Source of the DNA: Inia geoffrensis
Taxonomy: Eukaryota; Chordata; Mammalia; Artiodactyla; Iniidae
Reading direction: 5' to 3'
DNA: 64,000 nt
Assembly: GCA_036417435.1 (NCBI GenBank)
Contig: CM070910.1
Span: 69,720,784-69,784,783, forward strand
Below, piece after piece: positions 1-12,069 of the stretch. The notes beneath the pieces are model-generated. The model was given only the letters and a program-made list of their open reading frames with translations. It did no database searches and was not told where the DNA came from. The translations under genes and the position numbers were made by a program. Position 1 is the stretch's first letter. Every line of letters begins with the position of its first letter.

Positions 1-1184
1 ATAAAGGTCAAGTTCAGAGCACAGTACTCTGTGCGTGAGGGTTCCCAATGCACAGGAGTGCTTATCCGTCCATCACTGCCGCCAGCTGCGATGTTAACGC
101 TTAGACCTTGGTCGTGTTCTTCTCATATGGCTCTGCATTCGACACACCTCTGTTGTCTTTATTAACACAGCGATCCTCAAGCAGATTTTCCTGCAGCGTC
201 CACCCCTGTGTGGTTCATCCAGGGGTCCACGCTGGACATTTGAAGGCTCTGACTTATACCGCCTCCATGTTCTGGGCTCTGCTCATGCTGACGTCCTGCA
301 GGGACACATTCTCACAGTGAAGAGAAAGCAGACGAGAACAAGGTGAACAAACAGCATTCATTCCATTCTCTCTCCAGTTCTGGCTGCTCTTACCTCTCCC
401 CACCCTTAGCTTTCTGACTTCAAATGGTGTTATTTCTACTACAACACGTCCCTCCTTTTGCAGTCCTTATTATGTTTGCTTCTTCCAAACGAAAAAATGG
501 AAGGGGGAGAATGAAATCTCTTTGTCAAAAACACTGAAAGCATCGTGAGCATAACTGAGAAGGTGTCAGGTTCATCGGAGGCACTGTGTCCAGGACACAC
601 CCATGTAAGCACAAGCCTCTTGCTCCACAAAGATACAACCCATATCCTCTTCTTCTATAGAACCTCTCCTGAGAGCCCCCTAAGCCCAGAAGTTTCTCCC
701 TCCTCTAGCTTGTGTGCAAGATGCTACATGATCCTTGAGGACAGGGACCTTCGTCTAGAAAACTACACCTCTGCCATACTGGGTCATCGTATGCTACCTT
801 TGTTTGGGTTAGTGCTGATGTTACTGGAAGGCTGGGATCTTCTAAATCATTAGTGCTTGGGGATTCAGTAAGGCCACCCTGAAGGTTGCCCTAAAAACAA
901 ACCACCTCAGACCAACTATTCCTGGCAGAAGTTGTCTCAGTACAATCAGGTAACGTTTTAAGGTCATGGATGAAGTTTGATAAGTGCTAAACAAAGGAAT
1001 GGGAACTAAAAGGGATGATCAATTCCAGAGATGAGGCTTTGGGATCTCATCGTGATGTCAACTCTTTGGAAACTGGGTCAGTATTCTAGGATCCTGGGAT
1101 CTCTCTGTTAAAACAAAACAAAATCAAACAAGATTTGCTTTATTGGGTATGGAAGAGGTTTATCCAGTAATGTAATTAATAATG
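1..1184. other. Non-coding stretch, no gene seen
   Basis: Short open frames of up to about 100 codons occur on both strands, but none resembles a known protein and none has convincing splice signals. No recognisable repeat stands out. By comparison with the human GJB7 layout this probably lies in a GJB7 intron; that placement is inference. Confidence 0.5.
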
Positions 1185-1193
1185 TAGATCAAT

Positions 1194-1405
1194 TTTTTTT
1201 TTTTTTTTTTTTGCCGTACACGGGCCTCTCACTGTTGTGGCCTCTCCGACTGCAGAGCACAGACTCCGGACGCGCAGGCTCAGCGGCCATGGCCCACGGG
1301 CCCATCCGCTCCACGGCATGTGGGATCCTCCCGGACCGGGGCACGAACCCATGTCCCCTGCATTGGCAGTTGGACTCTCAACCACTGCGCCACCAGGGAA
1401 GCCCC
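1194..1405 (-). mobile_element. CHR-type tRNA-derived SINE, antisense
   Basis: The element is read on the minus strand: a tRNA-like head (GGGCTTCCCTGGTGGCGCAG, with a B-box-like GGTTCGTGCCC), a GC-rich body and an A-rich tail seen here as the T-run from 1193. A 9-bp target-site duplication, TAGATCAAT, flanks it at 1185-1193 and 1406-1414. The GC-rich body explains the overlapping short open frames on both strands. Confidence 0.93.
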
Positions 1406-1414
1406 TAGATCAAT

Positions 1415-3411
1415 GTTTTTTCAAAATAAACTGCAGTCCTCTTTGAATTTTGTATTAAATATATGAATATATGGAATAATTATAAAGGTCACGAATGTTA
1501 AGAGCAGTAAGAGAGAACCGAAATCCACCTGGTCTGTGGAGGTGGCTATGACAGTGCAAAAGTCTGAGAGTTGGGTTTCCTGCCCAGCTCTTTTCTACCC
1601 TTCATATACTGGCTCTGGGACCTGCAACAGGCTGCTCTCAGTGGTTCTGTTTTCTCATCTCTAAAATGAAGGCATTCAATTTCATGACATCTAATATCAT
1701 TTCCAACTGTAAAATTCTGTTTCTAAGTTATTCTTATTCCAAGAGGAAAAGGATTTCATTTTCATTTCTGCACGTCTTTAATTTTAGCTAAACTCATGAC
1801 TAGAAATGGCTCCATAAAAAGATAAAGTACTTTTTCTTTCTCTCTGTTTGTTACATACATAGAAAATGTCTGTTATCAATGCTTCCTGGGTTTAGAAAAG
1901 TGATTTTTACTATGCCTTTTACTTTCTGGATTTCTAAGATTATGACCCATGAAGTGAAGTTAAAAGAAGCTCATCAAAGATAGATTGACTTGAATTGTTC
2001 TTTTGCCTATTTTTTCCCTGTAGATGACTTTTGATAAATAACCTTGGGAAATCATTTAAAGAGATGAAACATCCTCCCTCATTGTCCTAGCTTCTTTGTT
2101 TAGATGATGGCAAGGCTTTATCAAAAGGCATGTTCAATGAACTGCGTGTACATCAGTGGCTTTGAATTGGTTTTTCAGTTTCACTTCTCTTTTAACATAT
2201 ATTTTAAACAGCAGAGACATAAGAATTTGCATCAAAGTTATGAGCCAAAACAAATGATCAGGTTACACCTGTTCTGCTTACGCTACCTTGGAAACCACTG
2301 GACTCCATTCTCCTCAGCTTAAAACACCAGTTCCCTCTCAGGGAAATGATATAATCAACCCATGTTTTGTTAAATGGAATGAGCAGTGGACTGGATTTCT
2401 TTTTAATCTTCACATCTGTGTCAAGAGGTAAGTTAAGCTTACTTCTCTTATGGTAGGATTTGTTTATTTAATGGGAAAATGCCATTTCTTGTAATTGGGT
2501 AGTCATTACCTCTTTCCCAAAAGTTTCCCTCAGGGAAGGAATCCTAATTATGACAAACTTAGTCATACTGCTTTTCAGTCTTGTGCCGCATCACAGATGC
2601 CCTTTCTGGATGAGCTGCCGCTAAGTAAAGTTGCCCATTTGGAACGTGTGGATGACAAGGGCTTCGGGAGCCTGTGACCAGGGCAGGAGCCTGGCCCGAG
2701 CGCAGGGTGTGGACTGATGTAAGTGAGGTGATGGGAGCGCAGAGGCACAGCCTAGGACCCTTCAGTGGCCTTTTCCGTGTGGCCTGAGGACAACCTTTGC
2801 ACTGTTCCTAAGAGGGGGTCCTCTGAAAATGGCAACGCCTTTATTCGCACAGGAAAATGAAATACCAGGCACGTGGTACATGTGGACACATGTCAGCCTG
2901 GGTGGGTACTGTTCTACTCAGCACTGCTTATGGACCCTCCATATTGACAATTCAAGTTTTAGTATTACTGTTACTGATACGTATAAAACATAAAATTAGG
3001 CATAAAATAATTTTACATCTACAGGCTAACCTTTAGACTTACGGTTTTTATGGGGCTATATTTACAAAAGAAAAACCAAACGTTGCGAAACCAATAAATT
3101 AAATTTAAACTCATTAAAGTTTAGCAGACAAAAGATGTCGTTTTGCTGAAATGAAATCGCTACTCATGGCGAGAATGAGATTCTGACCTCAGAGCCCTTG
3201 TGATGGGTCGGCTTGACGCGCCGGGCTGGTCCTGGCTGCTTCCTCCACCACGGGTCCCCGTTCCAGCCACCAGCACCTTGGTTCCCGCGGTGCTCCCTGT
3301 GGCTTCACGTGGCTTTTTCCTGAGCACAACCCATCCTGCGCTGCTGCTCACAGGCCTAGGTGATTAAAGTTCTGCAATTTGGTTGCAAGATGCTTTTAAA
3401 CATGATTTATA
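1415..3411. other. Non-coding stretch with one MIR remnant
   Basis: No gene is seen. A MIR-like segment lies near 1560-1720. The part around 2660-2720 and 3160-3350 is locally GC-richer, but it has neither an exon-like frame with splice sites nor a clear CpG island. Confidence 0.45.
1560..1720 (+). repeat. MIR-like SINE remnant
   Basis: The order of motifs fits a sense MIR: a cytosolic-tRNA-like part, then a 'ctggctctgggacctgcaac' stretch, then 'tctcatctctaaaatgaag', as in the MIR core. It is heavily diverged. Confidence 0.55.
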
Positions 3412-3632
3412 TATCAGAGGCCAATAAACATTTTCTGCAGAAGGCCTGATAGCTAATATTTTTGGCTTTGAGAGCAGCTTTATCTCTATTGCAACTACTC
3501 AACTCTGCTGTTTTGGCATAAAAGCCGCCCAAAGACAGTAGTCAATGAATGGGCATGGCTGTGTCCCAAAAGACTTTATTTACAAAACAGGTGGTGGGCT
3601 GGATTTGGCCTGAAGGCTGTGTAGTTTGCCAA
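3412..3632. mobile_element. Old hAT-Charlie-like DNA element (family uncertain)
   Basis: The segment contains the hallmark stretches of a common mammalian non-autonomous element: 'gcaactactcaactctgctg', 'aatgggcatggctgtg', 'actttatttacaaaacaggtgg' and 'ggatttggcctga...gtagtttgcc'. I recognise the family by these phrases but cannot safely give its Dfam name. It has no coding capacity. Confidence 0.75.
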
Positions 3633-5245
3633 ACACGTAAATATGAGTGCTGAAATCCTGAGGCTCCCCTTGTTATGAGCTGGTCATTCAGCGGTGCTTT
3701 TGTTTGCTTGTTTGAAGATCCTAGACCAAAAGCACACACACATACTCTTTTCATAGACCCTTGAGAATCTAACAACAGCCTTTCAGGAGCCACAGGTCCT
3801 GGGTTGAGAAACTTTCTGCTTTTGGCATTTCCCAAATGGGCCATCTCTAAAAATGAAAATGCCTTAAAATCGAACAAGGGGTTAACGTGTTCACACGTGT
3901 CAGCATGTTCTATGGGCCTCAGAGATGGAAAGGGGTCCTCGAGAGGAAACTGTTTTCTTTGGGGGTTAAATGATTTGTGTGCAAGGTTGGACAGAAATTA
4001 GCTCCAGGGGGAGCTGGAGACCCATCCTGCAGGACCTGGCTTCTGCTGCTGGATTTTCTACTGATTATTGTGCGTTGTGGACAAGCCACTTCCCTGAGTT
4101 TTGGTTCCTTCGTCAGTGCATTAAGGGTCCTACCACTCACTGCCTACTACAGAAGATGGGGTGGGGGTCAGATGAGAGGCTGTGAGATGTTTTGGAAACG
4201 GTCAAGCACTATCCAGGGATAATAATATCCAAGGTATTATTATTACTGAGAAGCAACAGAAGTTGGGGATGGAGGCTGATGGCTTTTTCAGGGCTTGTCA
4301 CCAGTGGTGTGTGTGGCATTCAATATCTGGTGCTCCTCTAATGCAAGTTTCAAAACAGCACTCCTTGGTAACGATAGAGCAGGTCCCCAGCTCCTGGCAG
4401 TGCCAGGGTTTCTTGGACAGTGTTTGTGCCCATTCAGAGCCCAGAGAGGGCACTTGTTTCCTGATGCCTGAACCACACAAGAAGTGAAGCCTCCTGTGTG
4501 GCGAGAAGTTGCTGGTATGGCAAAGGCTCATCCTGCAATAAGAGAAGAATGGGCGGTCTGGTGCTCAGGTCCAAAGGCTCAGAAGCTCAGGTTTATAGTA
4601 AGTACACCCTGAGTGGAGTCATCCCTAAGGGACTCATCCACATTAACCAAGCCTCAGGAAGGCTGATTTCTAAAGCACCTCTCCAGGGACTGGAAGTCTT
4701 GCATCTAATCTCAAGAGGATTTCATTGCACAGCTTAAGGAAACTCAGCAAGAAAACAATTCCTCAGAAGGTTGCTTGGTCACTTGGAGTAATGAGAATCA
4801 AATGACTGTAATGGACATTTAATCCAGGATGTATAGGAGCCAGATGCATTAGCTATCCTTGTCCTACCAGATGGTTACTGGGACTCATTTTTTTAAACCT
4901 AAGACTTGCGCATATTCTCACTAACTCTGACCATAGCTCAGCATGTTTGCGATAGGGGTGGTCCCAGAAAACCCAGGATCCTCAGTTGCAGAAGAGAGAG
5001 TGGTGTCTGCACATTACTGTGTTCTCCCTACCCGGAGAACTGTGTAGACTCTTAGCAGGTCCATGCCATTTTAGGTCGTTTCTGTTCACCTATCTTTCAT
5101 GCAGACCTCTACTTTTTTGTGAACCTTTGCTGCCATGTCTTGATGCCACTCACAGGGCCACATGGTTGGTTGTCTTCTCTCTGTTTCTTCATTTACTACC
5201 CACTTTACTCAGGTATCTTCTGGTTGCTATGACTGGAAAAAAGTT
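3633..5245. other. Non-coding stretch, MIR remnant at 4050-4230
   Basis: Several open frames of 60-100 codons overlap on both strands around 3800-4740, but none shows protein similarity that I recognise. A weak MIR-like segment lies near 4050-4230, with the 'acaagccacttccctgagttt' core in sense orientation. Otherwise nothing is seen. Confidence 0.45.
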
Positions 5246-5258
5246 TCCAATTCTCTTC

Positions 5259-5580
5259 CTTTTTTTTTTTTTTTTAATTAATTTATTTATTTTTGGCTGC
5301 ATTAGGTCTTCCATGCTGCGCACGGGCTTTCTCTAGTTGCAGCAAGCGGGAGCTACTCTTCATTGCAGTGCGCACGCTTCTCATTGCGGTGGCTTGTCTT
5401 TGTTGTGGAACATGGGCTCTAGGCCCACGGGCTTCAGTAGTTGTGACATGTGGGCTCAGTAGTTGTGGCACACGGGCTTAGTTGCCCTGGGGCATGTGGG
5501 ATCTTCCCAGACCAGGCCTCGAACCCGTGTCCCCTGCATTGGCAGGCAGATTCTTAACCACTGTGCCACCAGGGAAGCCC
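5259..5580 (-). mobile_element. Long CHR-type SINE, antisense
   Basis: The tRNA-like head is on the minus strand (ends at 5580), followed by a long body with repeats of the 'gcacacgggcttagttgc' and 'gggctcagtagttgtgg' type, and a poly-A tail seen as a T-run at 5261-5277. A 13-bp duplication TCCAATTCTCTTC flanks it at 5246-5258 and 5581-5593. It is about 100 bp longer than the short subfamily copies in this window. Confidence 0.93.
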
Positions 5581-5904
5581 TCCAATTCTCTTCTTGATGT
5601 TCGAAGTCTTGCATAATCTTACAGCCTTAAATCTACATATCTACCAACTTTCTAGTATTTTTCCAGGTTATCCCAGGAATACAGGACAGATGATCTCTCT
5701 GGGGTGTGTTTCTTCTATAAATAACATCCCATGATGTTTTTTTACTCATTTCACACTCAAAGGAGGTATTTGTCTCCAAATTCTGAGTTACTTAGTTTAG
5801 CCTGACAGTGCTCTCACTCCAGGACGTCATGTTTTATGGAGGCCTGTGATACTATTCTTAATTTCTCTTAGTCAGTTCGTAGAACCTTAGAATAGCTGGT
5901 GGAG

Positions 5905-6050
5905 GATTTTGAGTTTTATGGGTTTTGCTCTTATGTTTTTGTCATTGATCCATTTTGAGTTAAATTTTTTTAATGGCGTGAGGAAGGGATCCAACTGCAT
6001 TCTTTTTCATGTGGAAATCTGATTGTCCCAGCACCTTCTTCTCACTCCCA
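5905..6050 (-). mobile_element. L1 ORF2 fragment, antisense
   Basis: The minus strand matches the part of L1 ORF2 that reads 'ggtgctgggacaatcagatt...catgaaaaagaatgcagttggatcc...'. It is short, truncated at both ends, and in the opposite orientation to the L1 that follows immediately. Confidence 0.75.
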
Positions 6051-6097
6051 TTTTTTTTTCACAGAACAAAGAATAAACTCCTTTAAAATGTGTTCAA

Positions 6098-6993
6098 CAT
6101 CACTAATCATTAGAGAAATGCAAATCAGGGCTACAATGAGGTATCACCTCACACCAGTCAGAATGGCCATCATCAAAAAATCTAGAAACAATAAATGCTG
6201 GAGAGGGTGTGGGGAAAAGGCAACACTCTTGCACTGCTGGTGGGAATGTAAATTGATACAGCCACCATAGAGAACAGTATGGAGGTTCCTTAAAAAACTA
6301 AAAATAGAACTACTGTATGACCCAGCAATCCTGCTACTGGGCATATACCCTGAGAAAACTATAATTCAAAAAGAGTCATGTACCACAATGATCATTGCAG
6401 CTCTGTTTACAATGGCCAGGACATGGAAGCAACCTAAGTGTCCATTGACAGATGAATGGATAAAGAAGATGAGGCACATATATACAATGGAATATTACTC
6501 AGCCATAAAAAGAAATGAAACTGAGTTATTTGTAGTGAGTGGATGGACCTAGAGTCTGTCATACAGAGTGAAGTAAGTCAGAAAGAGCAAAACAAATACC
6601 GTATGCTAACACATGTATATGGAATCTAAAAAAAAAAAAAAGGTTCTGATGAACCTAGGGGCAGGATAGGAATAAAGATGCAGATGTAGAGAATGGACTT
6701 GAGGACACAGGGAGGGAGAAGGGTAAGCTGGGGCAAAGTGAGAGAGTGGCATGGACATATATACACTACCAAACGTAAAATAGATAGCTAGTGGGAAGCA
6801 GCCACATAGCACAGGGAGATCAGCTCGGTGCTTTGTGACCACCTAGAGGGGTGGGATAGGGAGGGTGGGAGGGAGATGCAAGAGGGAAGAGATATGGGGA
6901 TATATGTATAGGTATAGCTGACTCACTTTGTTATACAGCAGAAACTCACACACCATTGTAAAGCAATTATACTCCAATAAAGATGTTAAAAAA
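6098..6993 (+). mobile_element. 5'-truncated L1, 3' end with poly-A tail
   Basis: The element starts in the last part of ORF2 (the 'catcactaatcattagagaaatgcaaat' stretch), runs through the end of ORF2 and the 3' UTR, and ends with 'actccaataaagatgtt' plus poly-A. A 13-bp target-site duplication AAAATGTGTTCAA lies at 6085-6097 and 6994-7006, which shows insertion by target-primed reverse transcription. The ORF2 frame carries stops, so the copy is dead. Confidence 0.92.
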
Positions 6994-7564
6994 AAAATGT
7001 GTTCAAAGCCCTCCAGAATATAAGTTCCAACCTTTCTCCCCAGCCTCTTTAAATCCACTCCCCCTAGAGAAACATACACATGCACATTATTTCCCAATAC
7101 ACACTTCACTTACATTCCACAGAACCCTGTTCAACTTATTTTGTCTGTAATACATAACAGACAAAATGAATGTAGATCAAATGTTTGGGGGAAATTTCCA
7201 ATTTCCAAAATTATTCCTGATATTGGAATATTGAATATTTTACTTTCTGAAAATATTTATGTTTTCCAAACTAAATTCCTATGCAGTTAACTGCTGCTTC
7301 TTAAGAGAAAGGAGAGAGTCATAGGATAATTTGTACATTAGAAATGGTAAACGGAAACTCTTTAAAAACTGGGAGTAATCCTTAGTAATTTAATAAAAGG
7401 GATAAATTAAAGACCCTTTTTAAAAATAAAGAGACAATCTACATTATTAAGAGATAAAAATGTTGAGTTGATGACTTCACTGCTTTCAAATGCTTAAAGG
7501 GCTATTACTGGGAGATTCCCAACTATTATCCTTCATAGGAACAGAGCTAGAGAGAAAAAAAAAA

Positions 7565-7565
<1 letters not shown>

Positions 7566-7637
<72 letters not shown>

Positions 7638-7663
7638 CGTATATATATATATATATATATATA
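7566..7663. repeat. (TA)n microsatellite, about 98 bp
   Basis: A nearly pure TA dinucleotide array, broken by a few TACA and TACG steps. Read through, it gives an Ile-Tyr repeat in an open frame (7490-7891) that is an artefact of the array. It is likely to be length-polymorphic. Confidence 0.97.
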
Positions 7664-7734
7664 CTTACCTTGCAATTGGAAAGACTTCACTTTGACACCA
7701 AGAAAAGGTTTTTAATGGAAAAACTAAAAATTAT

Positions 7735-7870
7735 AATGATAATGCTTACTGAGCACCTACCGTGTGTCAGTCTCTGTTTTGAGCCCCATGAGGTAGGTAC
7801 TATTATTATCACAGATGAACTTGGACTTGAACCCAAGGAGTCCAACACTGTGTTCAGGCTCTTATCCGCT
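7735..7870 (-). repeat. MIR SINE remnant, antisense
   Basis: The plus strand shows the reverse complement of the MIR 3' part ('ttgagcacctaccgtgtgtcag', 'catgaggtaggtactattattatc') followed by the tRNA-related part ('acttgaacccaaggagtcc'), the typical layout of an antisense MIR. Confidence 0.75.
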
Positions 7871-8728
7871 ATGGTAAACCACCCCTGTTAAAAGTGAACT
7901 CATATTAGAACACCCCTCCCTCCTGAGGAAAGCCATTGCCTTTTCCATCAGCAGAGAACTTCAAAATAGGATGGACATTAGTCAGATGAAATTCATAGTC
8001 CTGACACATTTGATGGCGCCTTCTGATCCTATTCAAACACCAGTCACTTTCTTACTACTTTTCTTTTTGAAAAAATGAAAATCTCTTACCTTTATCCGTT
8101 CTCTGAAATGTCCAACAGGGTACTTTAAAATATTTTGCAACATCACATAAACATCCTCCTGAATAATACAGACAAATGCCCAATGACACATGTCACAGGG
8201 AAACATAAGACCCTTTTGTCCCCTTTTTAATCTTTGGGGCTTTGTTTTAATAATTCATGGAGATGTTAACCTTTCAGGTGGATTTGAGAATCCTTTTTAT
8301 TTAATACAATTTTGTTTGTGTTCTGAAAACCAAGGACATTGAAGTATTTATTCCCTGCTGAATAGGGCATTGTGTACATGTGTCTTTGCTGTCTCTGAAA
8401 ATACCTCTTAACCTTCATACATCTCAAGGTTCTAGCATGTGGGCTTGTTACATAATGTTCCCTCTGGAAGAGATCATGTGACGTGCTCTGGCAGGAATGC
8501 TACTATCACAATATCCCCATTTTCTTTACCCTCTGGCTCCCCTCACATCATCATTTCCATGATGCTCCTCTGGCGGAGTCTATAGAGAAGGCAAGATGTA
8601 ATCCATCTTTGTAATAGGAGATAGGACCTGAAGTGGCAAGGTTTTCACCTGAGAAATCATGAAGTATCTTAGCGGCAGACCTGGAGCTCCAGTCCACATC
8701 TTCTGATTGTACTAGAGAGTTAAGAGCA

Positions 8729-8950
8729 ATAGTTTCAACTGGAGAGATTTTGCTACATCTCCCCAGTGTACATTTGGAATTGTCCGGAGACATTTCCGGT
8801 TGTCACAAGTAGGGCGGGAGGTGGTGCTACTGACATCTAGCTGGGAGAAGCCAGGGATGCTGCTAAACAGCCTACAAGGCACAGGACAGCTGCTGGCACA
8901 AAGAATTATCCAGCCCAAAATGTCAACGGTGCCACTGTTGAGAAACTCTG
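8729..8950. mobile_element. MER20-like hAT-Charlie DNA element
   Basis: The order of stretches matches MER20: 'acatttccggttgtcacaa', 'ggtggtgctactgacatcta', 'ccagggatgctgctaaacag', 'ggcacaggacagc', 'aaagaattatccagcccaaa' and the terminal 'gttgagaaactctg'. It is a non-autonomous, non-coding element. Confidence 0.85.
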
Positions 8951-10535
8951 TTTTATTAGAGTAAAGAAAATTGGATTTGAACCCTGCTTTGCCTCTTATT
9001 TTGTGACCCTGGGAAGTGGCTTTATTTTTCAGGGTCTCCTTTCTCATCTGAAAGAACAATACAACCGCCACCATAAACAAACCAACAAAAACCCCACTTT
9101 CCAGACTGGTTGTGAGAGACCAACGCAAAAGAGCACTAAACGGAGAAGGCTGAGCACACTGTAGGCTCAAGAAAAAAAATCACTGCCCAGCCCATGGAGT
9201 TCAGTTATATGACAAAATGGAAGCCGAGAGTGCGAGAAAGACAATGTGGCTGAGATGAAACAGAAGGCTCCCTAGCTTCCTATCCACTTTTGTAGGGTAA
9301 CGAGCAAAAGAGACGGAGAGGGGCGCAAGAGAATTGAGCAGCATTGAGGGTGTACTAGGAGGGGAACGGAGGAGATGCTGAGACCGGACATAGAAGGCAG
9401 TGGGAGGGATGTACGGGTGAGAGAGAGCTCAGCAGTGACTTGGAAGTGAATTTGAGAGATATTTAGGAGGAATCAGAAGAACTTGGTGAGCAATTTTAAA
9501 AGGGTCGTGAGAGAGGCATCTAGGATGAATATGAGATTTCTGACCTGGGTGCTTGGGCGTTAGTGATGCTGTTTAACCACATAAGGAAATCAAAGGGCAG
9601 AGCAGATAATGCATTGAACTACAGACATATCAAGTTTGAGATGCCTGTAGGATATTTAGATAATAGCCAGGAGGCAGTGAGATCTGGAAGTCTGGGGAGG
9701 AGCCTAAGATTTGAGAAACAAGAACCTGAAAGCAGTAGTTGAATCTGTAGGAATGCATGAGGTTTTGCAGGGAGGGCATATGGAGGCAGAAAAGAGCAGA
9801 GGACAGAGCTGTTCAGGGCTGGGCAAAGACAACTAAGATGGTACAATCACGAGGATCAGAATAACAGAAAGAGCGGGGAGAGTGGTATGGAAATCAAGGC
9901 TGAAAGAGTTTCAAAAACACAAGTGCAGGCAACAGAATCAAACGCCACAGGAAAATTAAAGGAGATTTGAAGCGTCCAGAACACTTGGTGATTAAGAGGT
10001 AGTTGAAGTTAAGTGCAATGCTGAGAAGAAAAACTAGACTCAGTGAGTTGATGAGTAAATAATAGTTGAGGAAGTAGAAATAAGGGATAAAGATAGAGGT
10101 TGTCAGAAAGAGAAGCTATGAAGATTCCCCCACTAAAAATGGACAACACTTCAGCACGCTTATACACTGAGAGGAAGGGGGCAGTGGAGGGTTAAGATAC
10201 AGAATTCAGAGCAGGGGAAATGGGTAGATCAAGAATGGGATTAGAGCTGGAATGATCATTCTGAGGTGAGAAGAGACCAACCCTCTCCCTCCAAACTGGG
10301 TAAAGAAGGTAAGTTGGGCACCGATGTAAGTAGATCTGGAGGGATGAGGGAGCATGAGTTTGAGGGAGTTCATAGTGGAGAGACTCACTTCTCACTATCA
10401 AATTGTAGGCAAGCAGCTGGGATGAGATACGGGACACAGGAGGCGGTAGGGACAGGGAATAACCTTTAGGGATTAGGGACGGGCACTGACAAATTAGAGA
10501 AAGTGAGTAGAGACTACAACTTCAATGTGTGCAAT
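8951..10535. other. Purine-rich old interspersed repeat tract, no gene
   Basis: From about 9340 to 10500 the plus strand is strongly purine-rich and carries phrases ('aagtttgagatgcctgtaggatat', 'agatctggaagtctgg') of an old mammalian interspersed repeat whose family I cannot name. A diverged MIR-like piece lies near 8970-9070. Open frames on either strand here (for example 9619-9846) come from base composition. Confidence 0.55.
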
Positions 10536-10843
10536 CCAAAAATTAATACACAGAAATAGACTCACAGATATAGAAAACAAACTTGGTTACCAAAAAGGAA
10601 AAGGGTGGGAAGGGATACATTAGGGGGTTGAGATTAACAGACACACACAGCCATATATAAAATAGATTAGCAACAAGGATTTACTGTAGAACACAGGGAA
10701 CTATAGCCAGTATCTTGTAATAATCTATAATGGAAAATAACCTGAAATAAATATATATAGAAATCACTTTGCTGTACACCTGAAACTAACACAATATTGT
10801 AAATCTACCATACTTCAATAAAAAAAGGACATTTAAAAAAAAA
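10536..10843 (+). mobile_element. L1-type 3' end
   Basis: This matches the 3' UTR class seen in cetartiodactyl L1s: 'acagatatagaaaacaaact', 'ggttaccaaaaaggaaaagg', 'ggaactatagccagtatctt', 'gctgtacacctgaaactaac', 'aatattgtaaatctacc', then 'ttcaataaaa' and an A-run. It is 5'-truncated and non-coding. A second copy of the same class lies at 22738-23050. Confidence 0.85.
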
Positions 10844-11235
10844 GAGGAGCTGGCATGTGAGGGATATCTCAAGGTACCAAGGTCGCCTTGGGATTCATAT
10901 CTAATTCTTTCTAGATCAGCCATAGAGCCCAACCATCCTTAGAGAGAAGCAATGAAGTAGAAGGATTTGTCTGGGAATGGGCTAGTGTGTGTGGGATGAC
11001 AAACCAAATTCCAAATTAAACTGGGCATGGGCTCATTTACATCCTGTGGACCAGCTGTGTCATCTCCTTGTACGAAAGCGAGCATATCCTATGGGATTCT
11101 TAGGGAGCCCCGAACATCCAGGGTTGCAAAAAGTCAAGTTCATCTTCCATAATTCCATAATCTACAAGTAAGACAGTAGAAATGATCAATGGAATGGAAG
11201 TAAATGAATCATGATGAAACTGTTTTCTTTTGCAG
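10844..11235. other. GJB7: End of intron upstream of the GJB7 coding exon
   Basis: Unique sequence ending in a splice-acceptor-like polypyrimidine tract, 'ctgttttcttttgcag', with the AG at 11234-11235. No coding frame is seen. That this is an intron rests on the acceptor and on the known structure of connexin genes (5' non-coding exon plus a single coding exon). Confidence 0.6.
11224..11235 (+). promoter_or_regulatory. GJB7: Splice acceptor of the GJB7 coding exon
   Basis: A pyrimidine-rich tract ending in TTTTGCAG, 27 bases before the start codon. This is the expected position for the 3' splice site of the only coding exon in a connexin gene. Confidence 0.75.
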
Positions 11236-11259
11236 AATATTGCCTTCTTTGGAATCTAA

Positions 11260-12069
<810 letters not shown>

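Larger units (their letters stand above)
7007..8728. other. Non-coding stretch with microsatellite and MIR
   Basis: No gene is seen. It holds the TA microsatellite (7566-7663) and an antisense MIR (7735-7870), listed separately. The remainder is AT-rich unique sequence. Confidence 0.5.

Noticed and set aside
3160..3351. GC-rich patch as a possible CpG-island promoter
   Set aside because: Too short (about 200 bp), with few CpGs, and no exon or start-site context.
3542..3877. 111-codon minus-strand open frame
   Set aside because: Its upstream half lies in unique DNA and its end in the DNA element at 3412-3632. No similarity, no splice context.
5283..5481. Possible tRNA or small GC-rich genes at the SINE sites, here and at 14 other sites
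   Set aside because: The tRNA-like heads carry A- and B-box-like motifs but do not fold into complete tRNAs; all continue into the SINE body and A-tail.
7490..7891. 133-codon open frame with an Ile-Tyr repeat
   Set aside because: It is read through the (TA)n microsatellite and continues into an antisense MIR. No protein similarity.
8712..9170. 152-codon minus-strand open frame
   Set aside because: It overlaps the MER20-like element and a MIR-like remnant, and the predicted protein resembles no family that I know.
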